Shown: positions 1 to 8,510 of the stretch, one piece after another
Layout of the letters: each line of letters begins with the position of its first letter
Position numbering within the stretch: the first letter of the stretch is position 1
Assembly (NCBI GenBank): GCA_039180415.1
Contig: JBCDDH010000019.1
Location: forward strand, 1 to 50,863
Reading direction: 5' to 3'
Source of the DNA: CAZIXN01 sp039180415
Lineage (GTDB): Bacteria; Planctomycetota; Phycisphaerae; Phycisphaerales; Phycisphaeraceae
Length of the DNA: 50,863 nt
Position numbers and translations under genes: made by a program
Notes under the pieces: generated by a model
The model's database searches: none
Told to the model about the DNA's origin: nothing
Seen by the model: only the letters and a program-made list of their open reading frames with translations

Positions 1-1299
1 ATGCCCGCTCCCGACGCCAACCCGCCCAAAGACCTCCGGCAGAACGCCCGCCAACGCCCGGCCGGCGTCCCCGCGGACGACCCGACCTACTCCCCCGCCA
101 ACGCGCCCGAGCTCACCCGCCCCCTCCGACCCGCCGCCCCGCACCGCGGCGCCGACCTCCCGCCCGCCGTCCGCACCGGGCCGTCCCACGTCATCGGCTC
201 GGGCGCGCCCTCGCCCGCCGACCTGGGCTTCCGCATGCCCGCCGAGTTCGAGCCCCACACCCGCGTCTGGGTCACCACCCCCACCAACCCCGACACCTGG
301 CCCGGCTGCCTCGACCACGCCCAGGACCAGCACGCCGCCTTCTGCGGACAACTCGCCCGGGCCGTCGAGGTCAAGACCACCCAGTCCGTCGGCATCTCCC
401 CCGAAGACGCCTGGGTCCGCGACTACGGCCCGATCTTCCTCATCGACGACGAAGGCAACCTCGCGGCCAACAACTTCACGTTCAATTGCTGGGGCGAGAA
501 GTACCCGCCCTGGGACAAGATGGACGCCACCCCCCTGCTCGTCGCCGACTACGTCGCCCACGAGCGCGGCGAACCCCTGCCCACCTGGACCCACGCCATG
601 GTCCTCGAAGGCGGCTCCTTCGGCGTCAACGGCCAGGGCGCCCTGCTCACCACCGAGGCTTGCCTGCTCCACCCCAAACGCAACCCCGCGCTCACCAAAG
701 AACAGATCGAAGCCAACCTCGCGGCGACGCTCAACGTCTCTCACTTCGTCTGGCTGCCGGCCGGCCTCGAAGGCGACGACACCGACGGCCACCAGGACGA
801 CCTCGCCCAATGGGTCTCGCCCGACACCGTCGTCGCGGTCAAGCCCAACGCCCAACAGCAGGACCACCACGACGCCGCCGCGCTCAACCGCAACTGGCAC
901 GCCCTCGAACGGGCCCGCGTCCCCACCGCCCCCGGGCAAACCGAGCAACGCCTCACCCTCGTGCCTTTGCCCATCGTCGACCCGCCGCTGTACTACCCCG
1001 TCGCTGCGGACTACCAGACCCAGCGGATCGAACGCGCCGCCCCTTCCGGCGGCGGCCTGGTCCCCGCGTCCTACGCGAACTTCCTGATTTCCAACGGCCA
1101 CCTGTTCGTCCCCGTCTTCGGCCGACCGACCGACGACCTGGCGATCCGCCAACTCGAACAAGCCGCCCCGCACCTGACGATCGTCCCCGTGCGGGCCGAA
1201 TGGCTGGTCGTGGGCCTGGGCGCCCTGCACTGCCTCACCCAACAACAACCCGCGACCCGCGACGACTGGGTGCGGAAGGACGAAGACGCGAGCCGGTGA
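1..1299 (+). CDS. aguA: Agmatine deiminase (peptidylarginine deiminase family)
   Basis: This enzyme should hydrolyse agmatine to N-carbamoylputrescine and ammonia in the cytoplasm, a step of polyamine synthesis. Visible family motifs, in order, are MPAEFEPHTRVW at about residue 79, WVRDYGPIF, LEGGSFGVNGQGALLTTEACL, a KRNP motif, DTDGHQDD, and the C-terminal nucleophile region GALHCLTQQQP with the catalytic Cys near residue 411. The family is usually 340-380 residues, but this reading gives 432 because of a Pro/Ala-rich N-terminal extension. The ATG at position 235 would give a standard-length protein, yet codons 1-78 keep the local GC3 bias, so the extension may be real. Since the window begins exactly at this ATG, a start further upstream cannot be excluded. 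The stop abuts the stop of the convergent next gene with no gap. Confidence 0.87.
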   Translation: MPAPDANPPKDLRQNARQRPAGVPADDPTYSPANAPELTRPLRPAAPHRGADLPPAVRTGPSHVIGSGAPSPADLGFRMPAEFEPHTRVWVTTPTNPDTWPGCLDHAQDQHAAFCGQLARAVEVKTTQSVGISPEDAWVRDYGPIFLIDDEGNLAANNFTFNCWGEKYPPWDKMDATPLLVADYVAHERGEPLPTWTHAMVLEGGSFGVNGQGALLTTEACLLHPKRNPALTKEQIEANLAATLNVSHFVWLPAGLEGDDTDGHQDDLAQWVSPDTVVAVKPNAQQQDHHDAAALNRNWHALERARVPTAPGQTEQRLTLVPLPIVDPPLYYPVAADYQTQRIERAAPSGGGLVPASYANFLISNGHLFVPVFGRPTDDLAIRQLEQAAPHLTIVPVRAEWLVVGLGALHCLTQQQPATRDDWVRKDEDASR

Positions 1300-1947
1300 T
1301 TAGCCGGGCCGGCGATGACGCAACACGGCCAACCCGATTAACGGCAGCACCGCGGCCGGACTGGGGACGGGCGTGAGAAACAGGTCGTCGATCGCGAAGT
1401 CGTTGCCCGACGCTTCGCGGGAGGTTTCGATCAGGCCCAGCGTGAGCGTGTCGCTGGACGCACCGATCGCGAGGCGGAACTCGAACCAAGGGCCTTCGCC
1501 GGCGTCGCGGGTCTGGAGTTCGTTGCCGACCGCGACCCCGTCGGCCAGCACGGCGATCCGGGCGTCGTTGTTGCCGCTGCCGAACCCGAAGTTCGTGTAG
1601 AAGAACCCGAAGTCGTAAGCCTGCCCGGGCGTGACCGTCACGTCCTGCTCCCACACGACGCGGTCCGCCTGCGTCGCGCCGTTGACGTACAGAGCCTGGC
1701 CCGTCCCGGTGGTGTGGTCGGGGTAGCTGATGTTGCTGGGCACGTTGATCTGCTGGCCCGGCGGCAGCACCACGAGCTCACCCGCGTCGAGCGAGCCGTC
1801 GCCCGGTGCCACGACATAATCGGTGCGAAACCCGGTGGCCCCGGCCTCAAAATCGCCGTTCTGAATCAGGTTGGCCGATCCGGGGGCCGACCCGAACGCC
1901 AGCGCCGAGCCGACCAAGACGCGGACGCTACGGAGCGAAATGTTCAT
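1300..1947 (-). CDS. Small exported PEP-CTERM-type protein
   Basis: This is a secreted or surface protein of 215 residues with no recognised enzymatic domain. It has an N-terminal signal peptide (about residues 1-25, ending ...GSANL), and the mature part opens with LIQNGDFEAG, the usual start of a CBM4/9-like jelly-roll exported domain. The C-terminus reads VPSPAAVLPLIGLAVLRHRR, which is a PEP-CTERM sorting tail except that the usual VPEP is VPSP. The ATG at 1947 was chosen over longer readings because the signal peptide follows it directly and a GAGGAG ribosome-binding site lies about 10 bases upstream. PEP-CTERM tails are normally recognised by an exosortase, but no exosortase gene is in the window. 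Its role is unknown. Confidence 0.8.
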   Translation of the reverse strand: MNISLRSVRVLVGSALAFGSAPGSANLIQNGDFEAGATGFRTDYVVAPGDGSLDAGELVVLPPGQQINVPSNISYPDHTTGTGQALYVNGATQADRVVWEQDVTVTPGQAYDFGFFYTNFGFGSGNNDARIAVLADGVAVGNELQTRDAGEGPWFEFRLAIGASSDTLTLGLIETSREASGNDFAIDDLFLTPVPSPAAVLPLIGLAVLRHRRPG

Positions 1948-2101
1948 GCGGTCGTTTCTCCTCGGAAGGGTCTGCGTACAGAGATTACCCCGAGACGCCG
2001 GGATCGCCAGGTGTTTTCCGGATCGCCCGGCAGACCCGCACGAACGCCACGATAAACGCCACCGTGGGGGGGAGAACCAATATCGCCCGAGTCGTAAGAC
2101 G

Positions 2102-2133
2102 CATAGACGGACCCCCGCGAAGGCCCGTCTATG
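2102..2133. repeat. 32-bp palindromic repeat, left copy
   Basis: Two perfect 9-base arms, CATAGACGG and CCGTCTATG, enclose a 14-base loop. It lies 34 bases before the KAP gene start. A related 32-base copy stands just after that gene (3683-3714); the two match at 25 of 32 positions when aligned by eye in direct orientation. Confidence 0.7.
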
Positions 2134-2167
2134 GTGCACCGGTCCCCAAACCTTCCGGAACCCCGCG

Positions 2168-3661
2168 ATGTTGAAGCCCACTTCTCTCCGTACGTACGAA
2201 ATCACCGAAGCACTCGAATCCGGAACCGCCTTTGACCGCGATCGGCTTGACCTCGAACGCATCGCCAAACGGCTGACCAACCTACTTGCCCATCAATCTC
2301 GTGGTCTTGTCGTCACGCTGACTGCCCCGTGGGGTCAGGGCAAGACCTGGTTCTGCCGGCACTGGCAACGGGCCTTGGAAGACGGCAACTTCGACGGGTC
2401 TAAGCGCCGCACGATCTGGTTCAACGCCTGGACTCACGACTACGCCGACGACCCACTCCTCTCGTTCATCGGGGCGATCGACGAAGCGATCGGCGTCACC
2501 GAAGAATGTCAAGACGACACCCCGGCGAAGAAGGCGTTCCGAAAAACCAAAGACACCTTTAAGAAGGTCGTCCGAGCATCTCCGAAGATTGCGCTGAACT
2601 ATCTGCTGCGGGGCGGGTTGAGCTGCGTCACCGACACGGACGGCGATGGCGAAACCGACGCCAAAGCCGAGATCGACGCCGCCCTTGCAATGGCCGACGC
2701 GATGCTCGACGAACAACTCGCGAAGCAAAACGCCATCGGACAACACATCGCTGACTTCAAAACGAGTCTCTCGGACTTCGTAGAGGAATACGGCAATGGC
2801 CAGCCCGTGTTCGTCTTCATCGACGAACTCGATCGCTGCCGACCCAGCTTCGCGGTCGAGTTGCTCGAAAGGATCAAACATCTATTCGACGTGCCGAACG
2901 TGGTTTTTGTCCTCGCCGTGGCCCGGAAACAGCTAAGCCACGCGGCCGCCAGTGTGCTGCACTTCCCGCCCGACCGTGCCGACGACTACCTCGCGCGTTT
3001 CGTGGATTTGGAATACGAATTGCCCGAAGCAGACCCGTACCATTACGTGATCGCAAGGCTCCATGACTCCGATCCGTGGGATGTTCCGGCGGGAGATGAA
3101 GCGTTGCGTTCGCCGGCCCGCCGGTTCGCTGCTTTGTCGGGGTTGTTGGGGCTCACCATGCGACAGGTGACCAAAGCCCTGCCTCGGGTCGAGTTGGTGG
3201 CCCGAGGCCTCAAAAGAGAGCCAGATTCCTTGGGGATGCAGTTACACGGAGAACTGTTAGCGCTGCATTTGGCGAAGTCTCCGATCCTGGATGCGGTGCT
3301 CCACGGCGTTCAAGCCGTAAAGCCGCTCGATGTGTTGTGGGCTAGATCCCGAAACCTGGGAGATCCGGAATCCATCAGCGCCATCAATACAGTCGATGAC
3401 TCCACAAGGCACAACCAATGGTTAGAGGATCGGGAACGCGCCGCGGTAATCGTGCGCCTGCTCGCAGAGTTGCCGGACCGGTTTACTGGTGAAGGCGGAG
3501 TTCCAAACGTTCCCGCGAGTTTGCGAGGTTGTCGAGACGCGGGCACCTTTTTGGATTGGTTCCGCGCGGTTCACAGCATTGATACCGCCCTTGCGCTTCG
3601 CTCTCAGCTTCGCTTAACGTATCGCGACACGGTGCTGCGGATGCCGGGGCCGGAGCGCTGA
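2168..3661 (+). CDS. KAP family P-loop NTPase
   Basis: The 497-residue product carries the signatures of KAP NTPases. Walker A is APWGQGKT at residues 53-60, followed by IWFNAWTH. Walker B is IDELDRCRP at about 218-226, followed by the family hallmark ELLERIKHLFDVPNVVFVLAVARKQL. Bacterial KAP proteins are usually membrane-associated or phage-exclusion type ATPases (PifA of plasmid F is the known example), but no clear transmembrane pair is visible here. The start is the first ATG before the conserved N-terminal region; there is only a weak GGAA upstream. Its codons are visibly less GC-rich than those of its neighbours, and the gene sits alone between two copies of a 32-bp palindromic repeat, which suggests acquisition as a unit. 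A defence role is inference only. Confidence 0.82.
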   Translation: MLKPTSLRTYEITEALESGTAFDRDRLDLERIAKRLTNLLAHQSRGLVVTLTAPWGQGKTWFCRHWQRALEDGNFDGSKRRTIWFNAWTHDYADDPLLSFIGAIDEAIGVTEECQDDTPAKKAFRKTKDTFKKVVRASPKIALNYLLRGGLSCVTDTDGDGETDAKAEIDAALAMADAMLDEQLAKQNAIGQHIADFKTSLSDFVEEYGNGQPVFVFIDELDRCRPSFAVELLERIKHLFDVPNVVFVLAVARKQLSHAAASVLHFPPDRADDYLARFVDLEYELPEADPYHYVIARLHDSDPWDVPAGDEALRSPARRFAALSGLLGLTMRQVTKALPRVELVARGLKREPDSLGMQLHGELLALHLAKSPILDAVLHGVQAVKPLDVLWARSRNLGDPESISAINTVDDSTRHNQWLEDRERAAVIVRLLAELPDRFTGEGGVPNVPASLRGCRDAGTFLDWFRAVHSIDTALALRSQLRLTYRDTVLRMPGPER

Positions 3662-3682
3662 CCCACAAGCCGAGATTTTGCC

Positions 3683-3714
3683 CATAGACCGACATCCACG
3701 GTTGCCCGTCTATG
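3683..3714. repeat. 32-bp palindromic repeat, right copy
   Basis: CATAGAC and GTCTATG form the arms of a 32-base element that aligns without gaps to the copy at 2102-2133 (25 of 32 identical). It begins 21 bases after the KAP stop codon and ends 13 bases before the stop of the convergent ATPase gene, so it could also act as a transcription terminator. Confidence 0.68.
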
Positions 3715-3727
3715 CAGCGAGGCCGCG

Positions 3728-5094
3728 TTAGCGGGCGTTGGACGCGTCGCGAAACAGTTGGGCTTGCAAGGTGTCGTCGCCCGGCGGGTGGAGGATCAGT
3801 TGGGAGCCGGGGCCGAAGCCTTGGCGTTTGGGACGGCAGCCGAGTTGTTGGCGGGCGTCGTTGAACGTGCCCTCGGTGATGCCGGCGGCGCGGGCGTCGG
3901 CCTGGGCCTGCGTGACGGGCGTCGGGCCACGCTCGGCGAGGTAAGCGCGGAGCCAGGCCTTGGCTTGGCCGAGCTTGGTGGTCAGGTCGGGGCCGGCTTT
4001 GTCCTTGCCCAGCACGCGGCGCACGCGTTCGTCGCTGAGCGGCACGCGACGCTCGTGCCAGCGGAGGACGGGGACGCCGGGGAAAGCGCTGGCCGCGTCG
4101 CCGGGGGTGAGGTCGTAGTACACCGCGCTCTCCAGCTTGCAGAGGTTGGACTTGATCGGGATCAGCCAGCGGCGGTCGGGGTGGTGTTCCTGGTCGGGGT
4201 CTTTGACCGCGAGGTGGACGACGCGGGCGGCGGCGGTGAAAGCGAGGGAACCCATGGCGCGGTAGAGGACGTTGGCGCCGTCGCCGTGGCCGTGGGCGTT
4301 GCCGGCTTTGTTGAGGTGCGTGATCGCGAGGACGGCCAACTGGAAGTCTTCGGCGAGCTTGGCGAGGGGGCCGAGGATGGAGCGGACGGCGTTGTTGTTG
4401 TGGCCGTCGTCGTCGCCCATGAACCCGGAGATGGGGTCGATGATCAGCAGGCGGACGGGGTGGGGCGTGGGCTGGTGTTGTTCGATGAGGTGTTGGAGGC
4501 GGTCGAGGTCGTCGGGGTTTTTGAGCGAGAGCAGTCGGGGGTGGCGTCGGCCGGGCTGGTCGTGGACCTGGTGGAGCAGGTGGACGTGGTGGAGGTCGGC
4601 GCCGGCGGCGAGCAGGCGGGGGCGATGGTGTCGTCGGCGTCGTCCTCGCAGGCGAGCAGCAGCGTCGTGGCCGGGACGGTCGAGGCGGTGTCGGCCGCGG
4701 GGTGGGCGGCGGCGAAGCGGGTGCGGACCAGTTCGTCGAGCAGGTTCGCGGCGGCGGTGGTGCGTTCGGGGTTTTCGTGCTGTTCGAGGTCGCGGCAGAG
4801 GCGTTCGAAGTTGGCGGGGTCCTCGGCCTGGAGTTGGGCGAGGGCGTGCTGCTGGGCGTCGGCGGTGAGGTGGTGTGTGGCGGCGTGGTCGTCGGTGGGC
4901 CAGCCGTCGCCGCGGGAGAGGCGGGCGGCCAGGTCGAGGGTGAGGAAGGACTTGCCCAGGCCCGGGTCGCCGCAGAGCAGGGTGACCTTGCCCAGGGGCA
5001 GGCGGTCCTGCCAGAGCCAGCGGACGGGCTTGGGCGTGCAGTGGGCGAGGGTCTGGACGAGCAGCTGGTCGGCGGTGGGGGCGGGATCGGGCAC
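3728..5094 (-). pseudogene. RecA/AAA_25-like ATPase gene with a -1 frameshift
   Basis: Two overlapping reading frames together make one AAA_25 (RepA/DnaB-like) ATPase. The upstream frame holds VRWLWQDRLPLGKVTLLCGD and Walker A GDPGLGKS (residues 42-49 from the proposed start), and runs to LLLACEDDADDTIAP. The downstream frame resumes with RLLAAGADLHHV, then Walker B LLIIDPISGFMG, the sensor-like AITHLNKA, and a C-terminal helix-turn-helix-like region. The frames meet at a run of five Gs (plus-strand 4618-4622); one more base there would restore a protein of about 455 residues. The GTG at 5094 has GGAG six bases upstream and is the preferred start, although an open frame extends to 5436. Proteins of this class often belong to plasmids, phages or integrated elements. 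A sequencing error at the homopolymer is as likely as true inactivation. Confidence 0.75.
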
Positions 5095-5479
5095 GGCGGG
5101 CTCCGGCGGGGTGGGGGAGGTCGGAGCCGACGGCCGGCCCCTCGCGCTGGGGCGGATTGCCGGGTTTGGGCGCACGGATCGCGCTCGGGGGAACGGCGGA
5201 CTTATTTGGAAGCGGCACCCGGGCTTACGGCCGGGAAACGGCGGTGCGGCGGGGGGCGGCCCGGGGGATTCGGGGGCGTTCTGTGCGCAGGGAGCGGCTC
5301 GCGGCCGGGCGTGGGCGTTGATTGGGCGGGGGTTTTCCCGGAGCGGAGGCTTGGCGGAAGAGCGGTCGTGGGGTAGGCTGGAGGGTCGCCGCCGCCCGGT
5401 GAACCGTTTCACCGGCGGCGAACGAGCAGGATTCACGTCTCCGCGGTTCGTCCGCTTGGCTTCTCAAGGTGTCGTCAGC
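5095..5479. other. Intergenic region with a GC-rich hairpin
   Basis: No gene is supported here unless the ATPase gene to the left starts further upstream. A strong inverted repeat, CCGGTGAA-CCGT-TTCACCGG, lies at 5396-5415 with further GC pairing on both sides, about 65 bases before the GH57-like gene. It could be a 5' leader structure or a terminator. Confidence 0.4.
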
Positions 5480-8470
5480 ATGCGTATGGGTCGGAAGAGC
5501 ACGTCGGTGAGGTTGTCCGTGTCCACGCTGTTGGCGGCGGCCGGCTTCGCGGTGAGCGGTGGGCCCGCTGTTGCCCAGGCTCCGATCGAGATCGGGTTCC
5601 TCTGGCACATGCACCAGCCGACGTACCGGCCGGGCGAGACGATCCTGCAGACCGACGCGTCGGGCGTGTTCAGCTTCTCGATCACGGACGTGCACAACCA
5701 GCGGTTCGGGCCTTACAACCCCTGGCCGCGGGACGCGGTGGGCAAGGGGCTGCATCTGCCCAACCAGGGCGCGCAGGTGTCGTTCTCCGGCTCCTTGATC
5801 GAGAACCTCAACGACCTCGAAGCCGCGGGCGTGAACGGCGGGCAGTGGAACAACTGGGAGGGCGCGTACCGCCAGGCCGGGGCGTGGGACACGGCCGAGG
5901 GCAACCCGCGTTTGGACCTGGTGCAGTTCGGGTTCAACCACCCGCTGATGCCGCTGCTGGACACGCGGGACATCCGGATGCAGGTGCAGCTGCAGAAGCG
6001 GGTGCACGAGCGGACGTGGGGGCCGAACGTTCCGATCAGCAAGGGCATCTTCCCACCGGAGACGGCGTTCAGCACGCGGATCATCCCGGCCCTGGAAGCC
6101 GAGGGCATCGAGTGGGCGATCGTCGATTCGATCCACCTCGAACGCGCCACGCAGAACTACCCGCACACCAACGGCTCGAACCTCTACGCGCCCAACCCGG
6201 CGGACCAGATCAACCCGTCGCTCGAAAGCTCCGGCCGGGGCCAGTGGGTGCAGCTCAACAACCTCTGGGCGCCCAGCCGAGTCGGCGCGCCGTTCGCGTA
6301 TCGCCCGGCGAACGTCCAGCACGTCGATCCCGAAACCGGAAACATCTCGCAGATCGTGGCCGTGCCCGCCGCCCGGTACGAAGGCAACGAAGACGGCCGG
6401 GGCGGCTTCGGCGCGCTGCAGTACGAGTCGGTCTTCGAGCAGTACCGCCAACTCAACACCGACCCGAACCACCCGATGTTCGTCCTGCTCCACCACGACG
6501 GCGACAACTTCGGCGGCGGCAGCGAGGGCTACTACGGCGGCAACTTCCAGAACTTCATCAACTGGGTTGGTTCGAACCCGAACTACAACGCGAGTACGGC
6601 CCAAGACTATTTAGATCGTTTCCCCGTGCCGGACGACTACGTCGTGCACATCGAGAACGGCAGCTGGGCCGGGGCGGACAACGGCGACCCGGAGTTCAAG
6701 AAGTGGCTCGGCGATCCCGATCCGAACACCGGTTGGAGCCCGGACCGAAACTCGTGGGCGGTGCTGACCGCGGCGAAGAACCACGTGTACACGGCGGACG
6801 ATCTGGCTCCGGTGGGCACGACCGACGCTTCGCGCGACCGCATCATCGCCGGCAACGGCAACGCGGTGGAGCGGGCGTGGCACACGCTGTTGCAGGCCCA
6901 GGCGTCGGACCACTGGTACTGGGACGGCACGGAGGTGTGGGACTCGAACGTGACCAAGGGCAGCAACGCCGCGATCGCCTCGGTGAGCTCGATCATCGAC
7001 GGGCTGAGCGAGGAAGACACCGCGCCGACCGTGTTCGTCCCGCAGCGCGAGAGCTACAACCCCGGCGGCTTCGAGTGGGGCAGCGAGCCCGAGTCCAGCG
7101 ACTTCGAGGTGTGGACCTTCGCGTACGACGTGTCGGGCCTGACCGACGTGAAGCTCAAGTACCGCGTCGACGGCGACGGCTTCAACCCGCTGGATTCGAT
7201 CCAGAACGAGACGTACGCCGGCGGGGCCGAGGTCGGCGGGTGGATGGAGCTGGCGATGGACGCCAGCGACGTGATCCCCCCCGCGGGCGCGGTGTTGGCG
7301 GCGACCGAGCGGGCGCCGAAGTACAGCGCGACGATCGCCGGGCTCGACGGCGTGCTGGTCGACTACTACGTCGAAGCGACCGACGCGTGGGGCAACGTCA
7401 CGCGGACGGACATCCAGCACGTGTACGTCGGGCAGGCCACGCCCGACACCGGCGGCGGCGACGACGGCACGGGCGAGTTCGTGATGGACGGCGTGCTCGA
7501 CGCGGGCGTCACCGCCGTGGGCGCGTCGGGCAACCAGGCGCGGACGCTCTACGCCGACGTCCGGCAGGGCGAGCTGTACCTCGCGACCGAACAGGTCGGC
7601 GACGGGCTGGACCTGTTCCTGTACCTCGTCTCGGCCGACGGCACGCCGACCAGCGTCGCCGCGAACTGGGGCAAGGCCGGGCAGGTCGCGCAGTGGATGG
7701 CCTTCCTCGGCGACGAAGAGAGCAACGACTGGGAGGGTTGGTTCAACCCCGCGGGCGACGTCGACGAGGCCGGCCGGGCGTCGGGCGGCGGGGCCAACAC
7801 CGGCGGCGGCGTGGTCGAAGGCAAGCTCGACCTGCTCGCCGAGCTGGGCGTCAACCTCACGCAGCTCGCGGCGGAAGACGTGCGGCTCGCGGTCGGCGCG
7901 TTCGAGAGCTGGGACGGCGGAGCGCTCGTGTCCGACGCCTCGATCGGCGACGGCCTCAACGGCGACGGCAACCTGGTCGGCGGCGAGCTGATCACCGTGA
8001 GCCTCGCGCTGCTCATGGCCGACGTGGACGGCGACGGCGACCTCAACGTCGCCGACCTCGACGCCCTGGGCATCACGCTCAGCGAAGCGCAGAACTACCT
8101 GCAGGCCGACGTCGACCAGGACGGCACCGTGGATTTCGCGGACGTCGAAGCCTGGCTGACCATCAAGGGCACCACGCCCGGCGACGCCGACCTCGACGGC
8201 GACGTGGACCTGCTGGATGTGGCCGCGTTGGTTTCGTCGTACGGCCTGAACCGCGGCTACGCCGACGACCCGACGAATCCCGAAGGCTGGGCGTCGTGGG
8301 GCAACGGCGACTTCGACCTCGACGGCGACGTGGACTTCGCCGACGCGATCCTCCTGCGAAACCACGCCAGCGCCGCGGTGGGTGAGGCGGTGTTGTCGGC
8401 GGTGCCCGAGCCGGCCGCGGGGTTGGCGTTGAGCGCCTTGGGCGGGGTGCTGCGTCGTCGGCGGGCGTGA
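5480..8470 (+). CDS. Exported GH57-like glycoside hydrolase with dockerin-like repeats and PEP-CTERM tail
   Basis: This large secreted protein (996 residues) has a signal peptide at 1-33, followed at once by the GH57 N-terminal motif HMHQP (43-47). Other GH57-like signatures are GIFPPETAFS with candidate nucleophile Glu194, LLHHDGDNFGGG with Asp340 or Asp342 as candidate acid, and ERAWHTLLQAQASDHWYW. GH57 enzymes act on alpha-glucans, but the substrate here is not evident. A beta-sandwich-like middle region is followed by four EF-hand/dockerin-like repeats (for example ADVDGDGDLNVADLDAL and GDADLDGDVDLLDVAALV) and a VPEP...RRRR sorting tail. The ATG at 5480 was chosen because the signal peptide follows directly; the ATG two codons later is equally possible. 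Catalysis is predicted from motifs only. Confidence 0.82.
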   Translation: MRMGRKSTSVRLSVSTLLAAAGFAVSGGPAVAQAPIEIGFLWHMHQPTYRPGETILQTDASGVFSFSITDVHNQRFGPYNPWPRDAVGKGLHLPNQGAQVSFSGSLIENLNDLEAAGVNGGQWNNWEGAYRQAGAWDTAEGNPRLDLVQFGFNHPLMPLLDTRDIRMQVQLQKRVHERTWGPNVPISKGIFPPETAFSTRIIPALEAEGIEWAIVDSIHLERATQNYPHTNGSNLYAPNPADQINPSLESSGRGQWVQLNNLWAPSRVGAPFAYRPANVQHVDPETGNISQIVAVPAARYEGNEDGRGGFGALQYESVFEQYRQLNTDPNHPMFVLLHHDGDNFGGGSEGYYGGNFQNFINWVGSNPNYNASTAQDYLDRFPVPDDYVVHIENGSWAGADNGDPEFKKWLGDPDPNTGWSPDRNSWAVLTAAKNHVYTADDLAPVGTTDASRDRIIAGNGNAVERAWHTLLQAQASDHWYWDGTEVWDSNVTKGSNAAIASVSSIIDGLSEEDTAPTVFVPQRESYNPGGFEWGSEPESSDFEVWTFAYDVSGLTDVKLKYRVDGDGFNPLDSIQNETYAGGAEVGGWMELAMDASDVIPPAGAVLAATERAPKYSATIAGLDGVLVDYYVEATDAWGNVTRTDIQHVYVGQATPDTGGGDDGTGEFVMDGVLDAGVTAVGASGNQARTLYADVRQGELYLATEQVGDGLDLFLYLVSADGTPTSVAANWGKAGQVAQWMAFLGDEESNDWEGWFNPAGDVDEAGRASGGGANTGGGVVEGKLDLLAELGVNLTQLAAEDVRLAVGAFESWDGGALVSDASIGDGLNGDGNLVGGELITVSLALLMADVDGDGDLNVADLDALGITLSEAQNYLQADVDQDGTVDFADVEAWLTIKGTTPGDADLDGDVDLLDVAALVSSYGLNRGYADDPTNPEGWASWGNGDFDLDGDVDFADAILLRNHASAAVGEAVLSAVPEPAAGLALSALGGVLRRRRA

Positions 8471-8510
8471 TTCCACGCGGCGCGTCCGGGAGGCCGATAG
8501 TCTCTCGACC

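Noticed and set aside
3683..3728. Possible integron attC site after the KAP gene
   Set aside because: The palindrome lacks the GTTRRRY and RYYYAAC core sites, and no integrase gene is present.
5845..8385. Long second plus-strand open frame inside the GH57-like gene
   Set aside because: It is an Arg-rich shadow frame of a GC-rich gene, without family motifs, and lies wholly within a well-supported gene.
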